This document shows, one piece after another, positions 52,662-61,498 of a DNA stretch of 64,000 bases. The DNA is from Amycolatopsis mongoliensis (GTDB lineage: Bacteria; Actinomycetota; Actinomycetes; Mycobacteriales; Pseudonocardiaceae). The notes under the pieces are model-generated. The model was given only the letters and a program-made list of their open reading frames with translations. It did not search any database and had not been told where the DNA came from. Where the stretch lies: contig NZ_CP127295.1 of assembly GCF_030285665.1 (NCBI RefSeq), positions 9,238,001 through 9,302,000 of the forward strand. Reading direction: 5' to 3'. The translations under genes were made by a program, and so were the position numbers. Each line of letters opens with the position of its first letter. Positions within the stretch are counted from its first letter, which is position 1.

Positions 52662-52874
52662 ATGCCCGGAAACACGGGAAGGCACCGCATCTTTCGACGC
52701 AACAAGATAGCGACCGGCGCCCTCGCACTCGTTGACCGACACCCCGATGCAGCCCGCCGCGGACCGGTCCGTCGGCGAGCACGAACTGCTGGTCGACAAG
52801 ATGACCAACAAGGTGCACGCCGGGGCTCGCCTGTACCCGGTGACAGCCTGTACCCGGCTCTCGCGGCGAAGTAG
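52662..52874 (+). pseudogene. orphan signal peptide start and C-terminal scrap of a secreted protein
   Basis: ATG 52662 begins MPGNTGRHRIFRRNKIATGA, close to the leader at 35521 (MPRNPATGRHRITRRTKIAT). After LALVD the hydrophobic core is lost. Another frame gives TDTPMQPAADRSVGEHELLV and DKMTNKVHAGARLYP, and the original frame ends GDSLYPALAAK and TAG at 52874. This looks like the two ends of a secreted-protein gene with its middle deleted. Confidence 0.5.
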
Positions 52875-52901
52875 GCAGGCCGCCGCCCGGGCGCGGCCGC
52901 C

Positions 52902-52932
52902 CCGGGACGCGGGATTCGTTCCCGCGTCCCGG
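52902..52932. terminator. terminator hairpin of the sugar operon
   Basis: Perfect 12-bp stem (CCGGGACGCGGG, 52902-52913, and its complement at 52921-52932) with a 7-nt loop, 16 nt after the beta-helix protein gene on the minus strand. Confidence 0.8.
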
Positions 52933-52947
52933 AGCCTCGGCCGGAGG

Positions 52948-54897
52948 CTAGTGCCCCGTCGGCGAGATGCCCGCGTCGCGCATCACGTCCTGCGCGGCCG
53001 GTGGCCAGCTGCCGTCGGTGATCTTGACGTTGCCGTCGAGGACGTTGTTGTGCGGGGCGCCGGTCGCGACCTGGGTGGCGCCCGTGTTGTACCAGTTGCT
53101 GGTGAGCGTGTTGTCGTTGGTGTTGTTGGTGCTGCTCGCGTTCGTGAACGCCCAGACCCCGGCGTCCTGGATCACGTTGTCCGACAAGCTCACGTACCGC
53201 GATCCCTCATCCAGGTACAGGCCCACCGTGTTGTGGTTGTCGTAGATGTAGTTGCGGTCGATGACCGCACCGGGGTTGGCGGAGAGGTTGTAGATGCTGC
53301 CCCCGTCGTGGAAGACCTTCTTCGTGCCGTGCACCAGGTTGTAGCGGACCACGGTGTCCTTCAGCGTGGTCGGCGTCGTGTACACGGGCTGGTAGGCGTA
53401 CAAGCCGCGGTTGCGGTAGTCCTGGCTGCCACCGGGGTCGTTGGCGCCCCAGCCCCAGCCGACGTCGATGCCGTCGTAGGCGAGGTCGGACACCTCGTTG
53501 TGCTCGATGACCGCGTGGGTGACGTAGGTGCTCAGGATCCCGGCCATGTCCTTGTAGTCCCGCGCCACGTTCGTGACGAGGTTGTCGGTGATGGTGACGT
53601 TCTTGGTGGTCATCGCCGAGTTGCTCGGGTGGTGCGCGTCGGGCTGCACGCCGCCGACCACGATGCCGGAGCCGGCGTCGTCGGTGAAGGTGTTGCGCCG
53701 CACGGTGATGCCGGACGCGCCGAGGCCGACCCCGCTGGCGTGGGCGTTGGCGTCGTTGCCGATGCCGAGGCCGACCTGGCCCAGGTGGGCGAACGTGTTG
53801 CCCTCGAACGAGATGGTGTCCGCGGCCGAAACCTGGACGGCGGCGGGGACCTGGTGCCAGCTGTTGCGGGCCGCTTCGAACTGCGGGCAGCCGATCTGGC
53901 AGGACGTCAGGAAGTCGGCGGGCTGGGGGAACGCCGAAGCGAGGAACGCACCGCTTTGCTGGTCGGCGTAACCGATCGACGTGCCGGGCTCGAGCCAGGT
54001 CGTGTGCTCGAAGCTCAGGCCGCGGAACGCGAGGTTGCGGACCGGACGGTCGTAGGTTCCGCTCACCTGGAGCAACGAAGTCAGGCGGGGCAGCTCCACG
54101 TCCTTACCCGCCGGGGACTGTCCCGGCGCGGCTTTGTAGTACAGCTTCCCCGCGGCCGGGTCGAGGTACCACTGCCCGGTCTGCAGGAAGGCGTACGAGT
54201 TCTCCAGCAGCAGCGTCCCGCCCGCGAAGGGCCGGGCGAGGGTGTCGTAGCCCCAGTTGTTGTTGTTCCAGGCCGGTTGCTGCATGGTGATGGTGGTGCC
54301 GGAGATGCTCTGCACCGGCGCGTACCGGTCGGTGAAGGAGTTCTGGCTCTCCACCTCGATCCGGTTCTGGGCGGGCAGGGAGGCCAGGTAGTTCAACGCC
54401 GGGTTGACGATCGTCAGGCCGGTGCCGGTGACCTGGACATCGGTGCGCGCGATGGTGATCGCGGCCCGGGGAGCCGACGCGCCGTCGATGTAGAGCTGGC
54501 GCGAATCGGCTCCCTTCGGCACGTCCGCGACGAAGATGTTCGCCGACGGGTCGTGCAGCTGCCAGCCCGTCACCGCCTGGCCCCCGGACAGGACCGGCTG
54601 CTGGCCGGCGCGGGCCTCCCAGGTGATGGTGTGGCCATTGCGGCCGGAGTCCTCGCCGTCGAACTTCAGCGGGGCGCTCAGCCGGTACGTGCCGCCCGCG
54701 AGTTCGACGTGGACGTCCGCGCGCGCGGACAGCGTGCGAGCGAGCTTCTGGGCGTGCTGCAAGGTATCGCCGCCGTGGGGAGCCACGACGATCGTGAAGC
54801 CGGGGATCCCGGCTGCCTGTGCCGGGACGGCGGTCAGTGCCGCGGCGGCGGTGGTGACGGCCAGCGCCGCCAGCACCTTCTTGACGGGGTGACGCAT
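52948..54897 (-). CDS. secreted right-handed parallel beta-helix protein
   Basis: A 649-residue exported protein. The leader MRHPVKKVLAALAVTTAAAA ends at AQAAG (cleavage about residue 29). The mature part starts with a GDTLQHAQKLARTL segment and a carbohydrate-active-enzyme style GGTYRLSAPLKFDGEDSGRN, then successive PbH1 repeats: VQVSAADTISFEGNTFAHLG, GITVRRNTFTDDAGSGIVVG, NVTITDNLVTNVARDYKDMA and NVIQDAGVWAFTN. This fold is found in pectate lyases and in alpha-galactosidase-like and other polysaccharide-active enzymes; the catalytic residues are not assigned. AAGGAGG is 6 nt before ATG 54897. Last gene of the sugar operon, so it probably releases the sugar that the ABC system imports. Confidence 0.8.
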   Translation of the reverse strand: MRHPVKKVLAALAVTTAAAALTAVPAQAAGIPGFTIVVAPHGGDTLQHAQKLARTLSARADVHVELAGGTYRLSAPLKFDGEDSGRNGHTITWEARAGQQPVLSGGQAVTGWQLHDPSANIFVADVPKGADSRQLYIDGASAPRAAITIARTDVQVTGTGLTIVNPALNYLASLPAQNRIEVESQNSFTDRYAPVQSISGTTITMQQPAWNNNNWGYDTLARPFAGGTLLLENSYAFLQTGQWYLDPAAGKLYYKAAPGQSPAGKDVELPRLTSLLQVSGTYDRPVRNLAFRGLSFEHTTWLEPGTSIGYADQQSGAFLASAFPQPADFLTSCQIGCPQFEAARNSWHQVPAAVQVSAADTISFEGNTFAHLGQVGLGIGNDANAHASGVGLGASGITVRRNTFTDDAGSGIVVGGVQPDAHHPSNSAMTTKNVTITDNLVTNVARDYKDMAGILSTYVTHAVIEHNEVSDLAYDGIDVGWGWGANDPGGSQDYRNRGLYAYQPVYTTPTTLKDTVVRYNLVHGTKKVFHDGGSIYNLSANPGAVIDRNYIYDNHNTVGLYLDEGSRYVSLSDNVIQDAGVWAFTNASSTNNTNDNTLTSNWYNTGATQVATGAPHNNVLDGNVKITDGSWPPAAQDVMRDAGISPTGH

Positions 54898-54943
54898 GAT
54901 CATCCTCCTTGAGGATCCTGCGGTGGGAAAACTTGGAGCGGCC

Positions 54944-55714
54944 TCAGCGGCCCAGCCAGCCGCCGTCGACGGGGACCAGCGCGCCGTGCACGTAGTCCGA
55001 CGCCGCCGACGCCAGGAAGACGGCGATGCCGCCGAAGTCCTCGGGCCGCGCCCAGCGGCCGGCCGGGATGCGGTCGAGGATCGCGGCGAAGCGGCCGGGG
55101 TCGGCTCGCAGCGCTTGGGTGTTGTCGGTTTCGACGTAGCCGGGGACGATCGCGTTGACGTTCACGCCGCGCCCGGCCCATTCGTTGGCCAGGGCCCGGG
55201 TGAGCCCGGCGATGCCCGATTTCGCCGCGGCGTACCCGGGGACGTTGATGCCGCCTTGAAAACTCAACAGCGAAGCGGTGAACACGATCTTGCCCCGGCC
55301 GCGCTCGAGCATGCGCCGGCCGACCTCGCGGGTGAGGGTGAACTGGCTGGTGAGGTCGACGGTGATGACGCGGTCCCAGTCGGCGTCGGGGTGTTCGGCG
55401 GCCGGGGCCCGGGCGATGGTGCCCGCGTTGTTGACGAGGATGTCCACCGGGCGCCCGAGACCGGCGAGGGCGTCCGCCAGCTCCGCGACGGCGGCCCGGT
55501 CGGCGAAGTCGGCGCTCAGCGCGGTGCAGGTGCGGCCGAGCGCGGTGACGCGCTTTTCGACCTCGCTGCCCGAAGCCTCCTGCTGAGCACTGACGGCCAC
55601 GATGTCCGCGCCGGCCGCGGCCAGCGCTTCGGCGATGCCGAGGCCGATCCCCCGGCGGGCGCCGGTGACCACCGCCAACCGGCCGGTGAGGTCGAACGGG
55701 GAAGGCGGGGTCAT
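54944..55714 (-). CDS. short-chain dehydrogenase (KduD/gluconate dehydrogenase-like)
   Basis: A 256-residue classical SDR: LAVVTGARRGIGLGIAEALA, DILVNNAGTIARAPAAE, the Ser in FTASLLSFQGG, and the catalytic YAAAKSGIAGLTRALANEWA. NVNAIVPGYVETDNTQALRA is typical of 2-deoxy-D-gluconate 3-dehydrogenase (KduD) and 2-keto-3-deoxy-L-fuconate dehydrogenase relatives. ATG 55714 overlaps the Zn-dehydrogenase stop (ATGA). It probably oxidises a keto-deoxy sugar acid. Confidence 0.8.
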   Translation of the reverse strand: MTPPSPFDLTGRLAVVTGARRGIGLGIAEALAAAGADIVAVSAQQEASGSEVEKRVTALGRTCTALSADFADRAAVAELADALAGLGRPVDILVNNAGTIARAPAAEHPDADWDRVITVDLTSQFTLTREVGRRMLERGRGKIVFTASLLSFQGGINVPGYAAAKSGIAGLTRALANEWAGRGVNVNAIVPGYVETDNTQALRADPGRFAAILDRIPAGRWARPEDFGGIAVFLASAASDYVHGALVPVDGGWLGR

Positions 55715-56772
55715 CGTGCCTCCCCGGAAGCGCGGCAGTCGATGAGGACCTTCATCACGCCCGCGCCGGATTCGAGTGCCGCGAAGGCCTCGCCGGCCCG
55801 GTCGAGGGGTTCGGTCCGTGAAATCAGGGCGTCGGCCGGGATCGCGCCCTCGCCGAGGAGCCCGACCGCAGCGGTGAAGTCGTCGCGGTCGTACAGGCGG
55901 GCGCCGACCAGCGTCAGTTCACGCCAGAAGAACCGGTGGAGGTCCACTTGCCGGGGCGCCGGGTGGATGGCGACCTGGACCAGCCGGCCTCGCGTGGCCA
56001 GTGCGCCGATCGCCGTCGCCACGCCCGCTTCGGCGCCGGACACCTCGAAAGCCACCGCGGCGCCGGCCCCGCCGGCCCACCGGTCGACGGTTTCGGAGAA
56101 GTGTTCGGCACGCGGGTCGAGCGCGGTCAGGCCCAGACCTTCCGCGACCGACCGTCGGAACGAGTCCGGCTCGGCCAGCAGGACGACCGCGCCGGACCGG
56201 CGTGCGACGAGGGCGATGAGCAGTCCGATCGGCCCGCCGCCGACCACCAAGGCCCGCTCGCCCGACTGCAGGCCAGCGCGCCGGACGTCGTGCACGGCCA
56301 CCGCGACGGGCTCGACCAGCGCGGCGTGGTCGAGCCGGAGGTCGTACGGCAGCCGCACCAGGGTTTCGGCGGGTACGGTCCAGCTGCTCTGCATCGCCCC
56401 CGGCGCGTCGATGCCGAGGAACACCAGGCGGTGGCAGATGTGGGTGTGGCCGGCCTGGCAGGCCGGGCACTCGCCGCACCACCGCAACGGCATGACCGTC
56501 ACGGGATCGCCGGGTCGCCAGCCTTCGACCCCGGCGCCGACCTCCGCGACCCGCCCGGACATTTCGTGGCCGAGCACACCGGGCGGGTGGACGCGGCTGT
56601 CCATGTCTCCGTGGTAGATGTGCAGGTCGGTGCCGCAGATCCCGGTGTAGGCCACGTCGATCCGGACGTGGCCGGGTGGCGGGGCCACGGGATCCGCCGC
56701 CTCGACGACCAGGCTCCGGCGGCCGGAGTAGGCGACCCGCCGGGTGGGCGGGCTCTGCGGTGGGGCACTCAT
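55711..56772 (-). CDS. zinc-dependent alcohol/sugar dehydrogenase
   Basis: A 353-residue medium-chain dehydrogenase: YTGICGTDLHIYHGDMDSRV (catalytic Zn Cys and region), GVLGHEMSGRVAEVG (His-Glu), CGECPACQAGHTHIC (structural Zn Cys cluster) and ALVVGGGPIGLLIALVARRS (NAD-binding). Close in type to sorbitol, L-threonine or L-idonate dehydrogenases. Start ATG 56772 overlaps the amidohydrolase stop; the SDR start overlaps its own stop. The substrate is likely a sugar or sugar acid of the operon route. Confidence 0.85.
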   Translation of the reverse strand: MSAPPQSPPTRRVAYSGRRSLVVEAADPVAPPPGHVRIDVAYTGICGTDLHIYHGDMDSRVHPPGVLGHEMSGRVAEVGAGVEGWRPGDPVTVMPLRWCGECPACQAGHTHICHRLVFLGIDAPGAMQSSWTVPAETLVRLPYDLRLDHAALVEPVAVAVHDVRRAGLQSGERALVVGGGPIGLLIALVARRSGAVVLLAEPDSFRRSVAEGLGLTALDPRAEHFSETVDRWAGGAGAAVAFEVSGAEAGVATAIGALATRGRLVQVAIHPAPRQVDLHRFFWRELTLVGARLYDRDDFTAAVGLLGEGAIPADALISRTEPLDRAGEAFAALESGAGVMKVLIDCRASGEAR

Positions 56773-57608
56773 TCCGGGTCCTTTCGTCCTGCTTGCCCGA
56801 GGGCAGCGCGTGCGAGGTAGGTCTTCTCGGCGTTGTGGCGGAGAACGGCTTCGGCGGGGTGACCGTCGAGTGCGGTGTGGACGGCGTCCAGCCACGCCTC
56901 GTGGTCGGTGGCCAGGGTCATCACGGGCCAGTCGCTGCCGTACAGGCATCGGCCGGGCCCGAACGCGTCGAGGGCTTCCTTCAGGGCGTCGACCACCTGC
57001 GAGCGGGCGGTGCCCGGAACGGTCTCCGTGGCCAGGCCGGACAGCTTGCACCGCACGTTGCCGTGCCGGGCGAGCCGCCGCAGGTCCTGGCACCACCGGC
57101 TGTACCCGGGGCCGCCGGGCGAGGGTTTGCCGAGGTGATCCAAGACGATCGTGGTCCGCGGGCAGGCTTCGGCCAGTGCGGTCAGTTCGGGCAGCTGGTG
57201 CGCGCGGACGCAGGCGTCGAACGGAAGCCCCGTCTCCCCCAGCAGCCGGACGCCCGCGCGGAAATCCTTGCCCTCGAGGAAGCCGGGAGCTTCGTCCTGC
57301 ACGTTGCGCCGGACGCCGACCACGAACGGGTCACCGGCGAACCGGCTCGCCTCCTCGGGGTGCTCCAGGTCGGCGTGCGCGACGATTCCGCGGATCCACG
57401 GGTGCCGCTGCGCTTCGCGCCGGATCCACGCGATCTCGGCGGCAGCATCCCCGGGGACCCGCCCCGCCTCGACCACGATGACGTCGTGCCGGGCGGGAAA
57501 GTCGTCCGGGGTGAACGGCCGGTTCAGCCGGTCGACGTCGTCGAGCCACGGGTAGCGCAGCTGCCGCGGGTCCCAGAAGTGCACGTGGGAGTCGAGGACC
57601 GCGGTCAC
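56769..57608 (-). CDS. amidohydrolase family lactonase (L-fuconolactonase/rhamnonolactonase-like)
   Basis: A 279-residue TIM-barrel hydrolase: VLDSHVHFWDPRQLRYPWLD is the HxHxWDP start typical of L-fucono- and L-rhamnono-lactonases, VVEAGRVPGDAAAEIAW follows, TTIVLDHLGKPSPGGPGYSR holds the HLGKP segment, and CLYGSDWPVMTLATD the late Asp. It opens an aldonolactone made by a dehydrogenase. GGAGG is 6 nt before GTG 57608, which overlaps the aldo/keto reductase stop (GTGA). With the AKR and SDR it forms a typical oxidative L-sugar route. Confidence 0.85.
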   Translation of the reverse strand: MTAVLDSHVHFWDPRQLRYPWLDDVDRLNRPFTPDDFPARHDVIVVEAGRVPGDAAAEIAWIRREAQRHPWIRGIVAHADLEHPEEASRFAGDPFVVGVRRNVQDEAPGFLEGKDFRAGVRLLGETGLPFDACVRAHQLPELTALAEACPRTTIVLDHLGKPSPGGPGYSRWCQDLRRLARHGNVRCKLSGLATETVPGTARSQVVDALKEALDAFGPGRCLYGSDWPVMTLATDHEAWLDAVHTALDGHPAEAVLRHNAEKTYLARAALGQAGRKDPE

Positions 57609-58549
57609 GCCGTTCCTCCCGGCTCCTGGTTTTCCGGGCGGCCGCTGGGCCACGAGCGGTCGCGGACCGGCTCGAGGCACTCCTCGACGGCGCGCAGCAG
57701 GTCGTCGTCGACCGGCTCGGTGATCCAGCGGACGTCCCGGCGCACCTCCTCCGGGTCGGCGGCACCGACCAGCGTCGAGGCGAAACCACCGGTGTTCACC
57801 GCGAACTGGAGAGCGACCCGCGCGAGTTCTTCGCCTCGGTCCCGGCACAACGCGGCCGCCTCCGCGCACCGCCGGAGGATGTCCTCCGGCGCGGGGTGCC
57901 AGGACGGCGCCCCGCGGTTGGTGAGGGCCCCCATCGACAGCGGGGACGCGGTGATCACGGCGGTGCCGTGGCGCGCGAACCGGTCCCGCCACGCGGCGAG
58001 CCGCCGGTTCTGCAGCGTGTACTGGCAATAGGAGATGATCGTGTCGACCTGGGTGCGTTCGACGACGTAAGCGAGAGCGGGCAAGGGAAAGCCGGTCACG
58101 CCGACGGCGCCGATCAGGCCCGTCTCCTGCAAGGCACGCAGGGCGGGAATCGTTTCGTGCACGACCTGGCCGAGGTCGCCGAACTCGACGTCGTGGCACT
58201 GGACGAGGTCGAGGTGGTCGGTGCCCAGCCGGTCGAGGCTTTCCCGCACGCTGCGGGTCACCCGGCCGGCACTGAAGTCGAAGTCGGCCTCGCCGTACCG
58301 GCCGACTTTGGTGGCGAGCACGTATTCCGAGCGCTCGACACCGCGCAACGCCTTGCCGAGGACGGTTTCCGCGACGGTGCCGCCGTAGAACGGGGAGACG
58401 TCGAAGAAGGTGATGCCGAGTTCGAGTGCGGTGTGGACGGCGTCGATGCCGCGTCGTTCGCCGCCGCGCGGCAACCGGCCCAGCGGGGCGGCGCCGAAGC
58501 CGAGTTCGGAGACCTCCAGCCCGGTGTCGCCGAGTGGTCCTCGTTTCAT
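57605..58549 (-). CDS. aldo/keto reductase (L-fucose/L-galactose dehydrogenase-like)
   Basis: A 314-residue AKR: GLEVSELGFGAAPLGRL, FFDVSPFYGGTVAETVLGKA (catalytic Asp and Tyr), YVLATKVGRYGEADFDFSAG (Lys) and DLVQCHDVEFGD (His). AKRs with this FYGG-x-AE pattern and a partner lactonase oxidise L-fucose or L-galactose to the lactone. ATG 58549 overlaps the preceding gene stop. Sugar identity is inferred from context only. Confidence 0.85.
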   Translation of the reverse strand: MKRGPLGDTGLEVSELGFGAAPLGRLPRGGERRGIDAVHTALELGITFFDVSPFYGGTVAETVLGKALRGVERSEYVLATKVGRYGEADFDFSAGRVTRSVRESLDRLGTDHLDLVQCHDVEFGDLGQVVHETIPALRALQETGLIGAVGVTGFPLPALAYVVERTQVDTIISYCQYTLQNRRLAAWRDRFARHGTAVITASPLSMGALTNRGAPSWHPAPEDILRRCAEAAALCRDRGEELARVALQFAVNTGGFASTLVGAADPEEVRRDVRWITEPVDDDLLRAVEECLEPVRDRSWPSGRPENQEPGGTA

Positions 58550-60465
58550 GCGTCACGCTCGTCGAACGGGGTCGCGTAGGACGGCGTGCGGGCCCGCAGA
58601 GCGAGCCGCAGGGTCAGGCGGATCCGGCTGGACCGGGGCAGGTCCACCCGCAGCCACGGCCCGTCGAGGTCGATCGACGCGGTCGTCACGGCCGGTTCGC
58701 GGTGGCCGTAGTCGTAGAGGCCGCCGATCCAGGAGGGGTCGTCGCAGACGGTGTAGGTCACGCCGCGGATGTGGTGCTCGGCGAACGCCCCGGCCTGGAC
58801 GATCACCGACCGCGGTGCCTCCGGGTCGAGGTTGACCAGCTCGACCACGGTCGCCTCGGGGTCGATGCCGGAAACCAGCGCCGCCACCGACGGGGGGAGG
58901 CCGGGGCGCCGCGCGTCCGCGTCGTGGTACCGGACGCGGGCCTGCTGCAGCCCGCCGTTGTAGACCACCTGCGGACCACCCCAGGTGAGCTGGACCAGCG
59001 CCTCGGTGACCACGGGGTTGGACTGCTGCCACAGGTGGATGTCGGCTTCGGGCACGGCCCGGCCGCGGTAGCGCTCCATCCGGGTCAGCCGGTGCCGCAC
59101 CTGGGCCTGGGCGGCGGCCAGGATGCGCTCGGGGTAGTCCGGGTTGTCGCCCGCGAGGTAGGCGAGCCACGGCTCTTCGTGCCCGGCTTCCTCCTTGCTG
59201 CGGAACGGCCGCACGGTTCGCCAGTCGTGGCCACCGGCCGCGCGCAGCCGTTCGAGGCGTTCGCGGTCTTCCGGCGCGGCCGTGTGGTGCCACAGCGCGG
59301 CCGGGACGCCCATCAGCATCGGGTTGTAGTCGAACCAGCCCCGGTCGTCGTAGCGGAAGGGGACGTGCAGCGTCGGGGTGTCGACGTCTTCTCGCAGCTG
59401 CACCGACCACTTGGACTCGAGGCTGGAGTCCGCCTCGGTGAAGGCCATCACCTTGCCGTGGCTGATGATTTCGTCCAGCGCCGGACGCACCAGGTCGGTG
59501 AAGCTCTCGTCCCCGGTGGCGAGCGCGGCCGACAACGCGGCGACGACGGCGGCGTGCCCGACGCTGTACCAGCCGTGCGGCCACGACCAGCCGTAGTGCC
59601 CGCCGTACCAGCGGCCCTCCAGCAGGCCGCCCACGGTGCCGTCGGGAGCGACGTTGTCGGGGAGGATGCCGTCGTTGGCCGCGGCGCGGTCCCGCCAGGC
59701 ACCCACGTACTCGGCGAGCCAGTCTCGGTAGCGCGGGTCGCCGGACAGCAGCAAGGCGTTGAAGACGAGCCCGGAGGCGGCCAGGTTGACCGCGGTGTCG
59801 CCGGTTCCCGTCCGGCGCCGCATCTGCTCGCCGAGCCGGGGGTCGCGCTCCCGCGGGGGTTCCTCGGCGTCCGGGGGCAGCAGCCACTCCAGCGGGAAGC
59901 CGTACGTCACGGCTTCTCGGGGCAGCCAGGGGTACGAACCGCCGTCGAAGAGCCCCTCGCGCGCCGGATCGCTGCCGTTGTGCGGCCGGCGGATGATGCG
60001 GTGCGCGGGGTCGTAGTTGCCGTGGGCCGGGTCGACGTAGAGCTCCGCGAACCGCAGCGCGCGCTCCCGCCACCGCTCGGGCGCCGCCATGCACAGGAAG
60101 TACAGCAGCAGCAGGCTTTCGCCCTGGTGGAACCAGTCGTAGCCGCGTTCGTACTCGTCGTGCAGCATGCCCAGCTCGGTCAGTTGCCGGGTGACGCCCT
60201 CCCAGTGCCGCTCGGACTCGGCGAGCAGGTCGTCGGCGCCGCCGAGCAGGTAGAGCTGCGGCCAGTTGAAGAAGGTCTCGTAGAAGTCGTCGACGCCGTC
60301 GCGGGTGGTGAGCTCGCCGTCGTAGGCCAGCCGTCCGTCCGGGCCGGTGAAGTCGCGGACGAACCGGCGCCACGCCCGGTCGAGCAGGGCGAACAGCTCG
60401 CGCTCGGCGATGGCCCAGCCCGGTGGTTCGAGCAGGGGTACCGAGGCCGTGATGACGGGATACAT
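58546..60465 (-). CDS. unknown 639-residue protein of the sugar operon
   Basis: Not recognised as a named family. It is rich in Trp, Tyr and His and shows repeated long helices separated by loops: FFNWPQLYLLGGADDLLAES, RGYDWFHQGESLLLLYFLCM, YGGHYGWSWPHGWYSVGHAA and EADIHLWQQSNPVVTEALVQ. This fits an (alpha/alpha)-barrel carbohydrate enzyme with a C-terminal beta domain (PRSVIVQAGAFAEHHIRGVT). No signal peptide. It sits between the ABC permease and AKR genes with a 4-nt overlap to the latter, so an intracellular glycoside hydrolase or lyase acting on the imported oligosaccharide is likely. ATG 60465 has GGAG upstream; ATG 60480 is in frame. Confidence 0.65.
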   Translation of the reverse strand: MYPVITASVPLLEPPGWAIAERELFALLDRAWRRFVRDFTGPDGRLAYDGELTTRDGVDDFYETFFNWPQLYLLGGADDLLAESERHWEGVTRQLTELGMLHDEYERGYDWFHQGESLLLLYFLCMAAPERWRERALRFAELYVDPAHGNYDPAHRIIRRPHNGSDPAREGLFDGGSYPWLPREAVTYGFPLEWLLPPDAEEPPRERDPRLGEQMRRRTGTGDTAVNLAASGLVFNALLLSGDPRYRDWLAEYVGAWRDRAAANDGILPDNVAPDGTVGGLLEGRWYGGHYGWSWPHGWYSVGHAAVVAALSAALATGDESFTDLVRPALDEIISHGKVMAFTEADSSLESKWSVQLREDVDTPTLHVPFRYDDRGWFDYNPMLMGVPAALWHHTAAPEDRERLERLRAAGGHDWRTVRPFRSKEEAGHEEPWLAYLAGDNPDYPERILAAAQAQVRHRLTRMERYRGRAVPEADIHLWQQSNPVVTEALVQLTWGGPQVVYNGGLQQARVRYHDADARRPGLPPSVAALVSGIDPEATVVELVNLDPEAPRSVIVQAGAFAEHHIRGVTYTVCDDPSWIGGLYDYGHREPAVTTASIDLDGPWLRVDLPRSSRIRLTLRLALRARTPSYATPFDERDA

Positions 60466-60499
60466 CAGAAGGTGCTCCATTCCAGGGCAGCGGTCACCG

Positions 60500-60524
60500 G
60501 CAGCGGCACCCGGGGTGCCGCTGC
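60500..60524. terminator. intercistronic hairpin
   Basis: Arms GCAGCGGCACCC (60500-60511) and GGGTGCCGCTGC (60513-60524) with a 1-nt centre, between the permease gene and the unknown gene. It may reduce expression downstream of the transport genes or protect their mRNA end. Confidence 0.6.
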
Positions 60525-60562
60525 GCAACGACCGGTGACAGCGCCGCGTCGGGCTGCCGCGG

Positions 60563-61498
60563 TTACTCCTTGGTCGCGCCGGCCAGCATCCCGGCGACCA
60601 GGAAACGCTGGGAGAACAGGAAGACGACGAGGACCGGCGTGATCGCCAGCAAGGTGGCCAGTGCCAGTTCCGGCCGCTCCACGGCCGTCGTGCCGACCGT
60701 CGGGTTGAACTGGGGCACCGAGTTCAGCAGCGTGCCCAGGCCGACCTGGACCGGGAACTGGTCGCTTTCCGGCAGGAGGACGTAGGGCAGGAAGTAGTTG
60801 GTCCAGTTGGCCACGAAGCTGAAGAAGCCGACGAGCGCGACGATCGGCGTGGCCAGCGGCAGGGCGACGTGGCGGAACACGCCGAACGACGAGCAGCCGT
60901 CGAGCTTCGCCGCCGCGATGAGGTCCCGGGGTACCGCGGTGCTGAAGTAGATGTAGGTCAGGTACACGCCGAACGGGTAGAACGAGTACGGCAGGATGAT
61001 CGACCACATCGAGCCGATCAGGTGCACGGCGTTCACCTCGAGGAACAACGGCACGACGAGGGTCGCGTTCGGCATCAGCATCACGACCAGCGTCGCGACG
61101 AGCAGCGTGCGCCGGCCGCGGAACTCGGTCATCGCGAGGGCGTAGCCGGCCGGGATCGCCACGCACAGCGTGATCGCCAGCGCGACGAACGAATACAGCG
61201 CGGAGTTGCCCAGCCACCGGAAGATCGCGTTGTCCTGGAAGGAGGTGAGCGCGGTCCAGTTGTCCGCCAGCGCGTGCCACGAGCCGAAGGACAGCGGGTT
61301 GCCGTGCACGAGCTGGTCGTCGGTCTTCGTGGCCGCCAGCAGGAGCCACCCCACCGGGAGCACGAAGAACACCAGGAACAGCGCGAGCACCAGGGCCGCG
61401 AGCGGGTTCGGCAGCTTCCGGGTTGCGCGCCGCCGCGGCGAGGCCGGGCGGCGCAGCGACTCGCTCGCCTGCGCGGGAAGGCGGGTGTCAGTCGGCAT
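60563..61498 (-). CDS. carbohydrate ABC transporter permease (MalG type)
   Basis: A 311-residue permease with six helices and the EAA loop AAAKLDGCSSFGVFRHVALP near residue 200. MalG-type features: ALAMTEFRGRRTLLVATLVV and a long N-terminal cytoplasmic tail rich in Arg. It overlaps the MalF-type gene by 11 nt. No ATPase gene is in the operon, so a shared MsiK-type ATPase is expected, as is usual in actinomycetes. Confidence 0.85.
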   Translation of the reverse strand: MPTDTRLPAQASESLRRPASPRRRATRKLPNPLAALVLALFLVFFVLPVGWLLLAATKTDDQLVHGNPLSFGSWHALADNWTALTSFQDNAIFRWLGNSALYSFVALAITLCVAIPAGYALAMTEFRGRRTLLVATLVVMLMPNATLVVPLFLEVNAVHLIGSMWSIILPYSFYPFGVYLTYIYFSTAVPRDLIAAAKLDGCSSFGVFRHVALPLATPIVALVGFFSFVANWTNYFLPYVLLPESDQFPVQVGLGTLLNSVPQFNPTVGTTAVERPELALATLLAITPVLVVFLFSQRFLVAGMLAGATKE

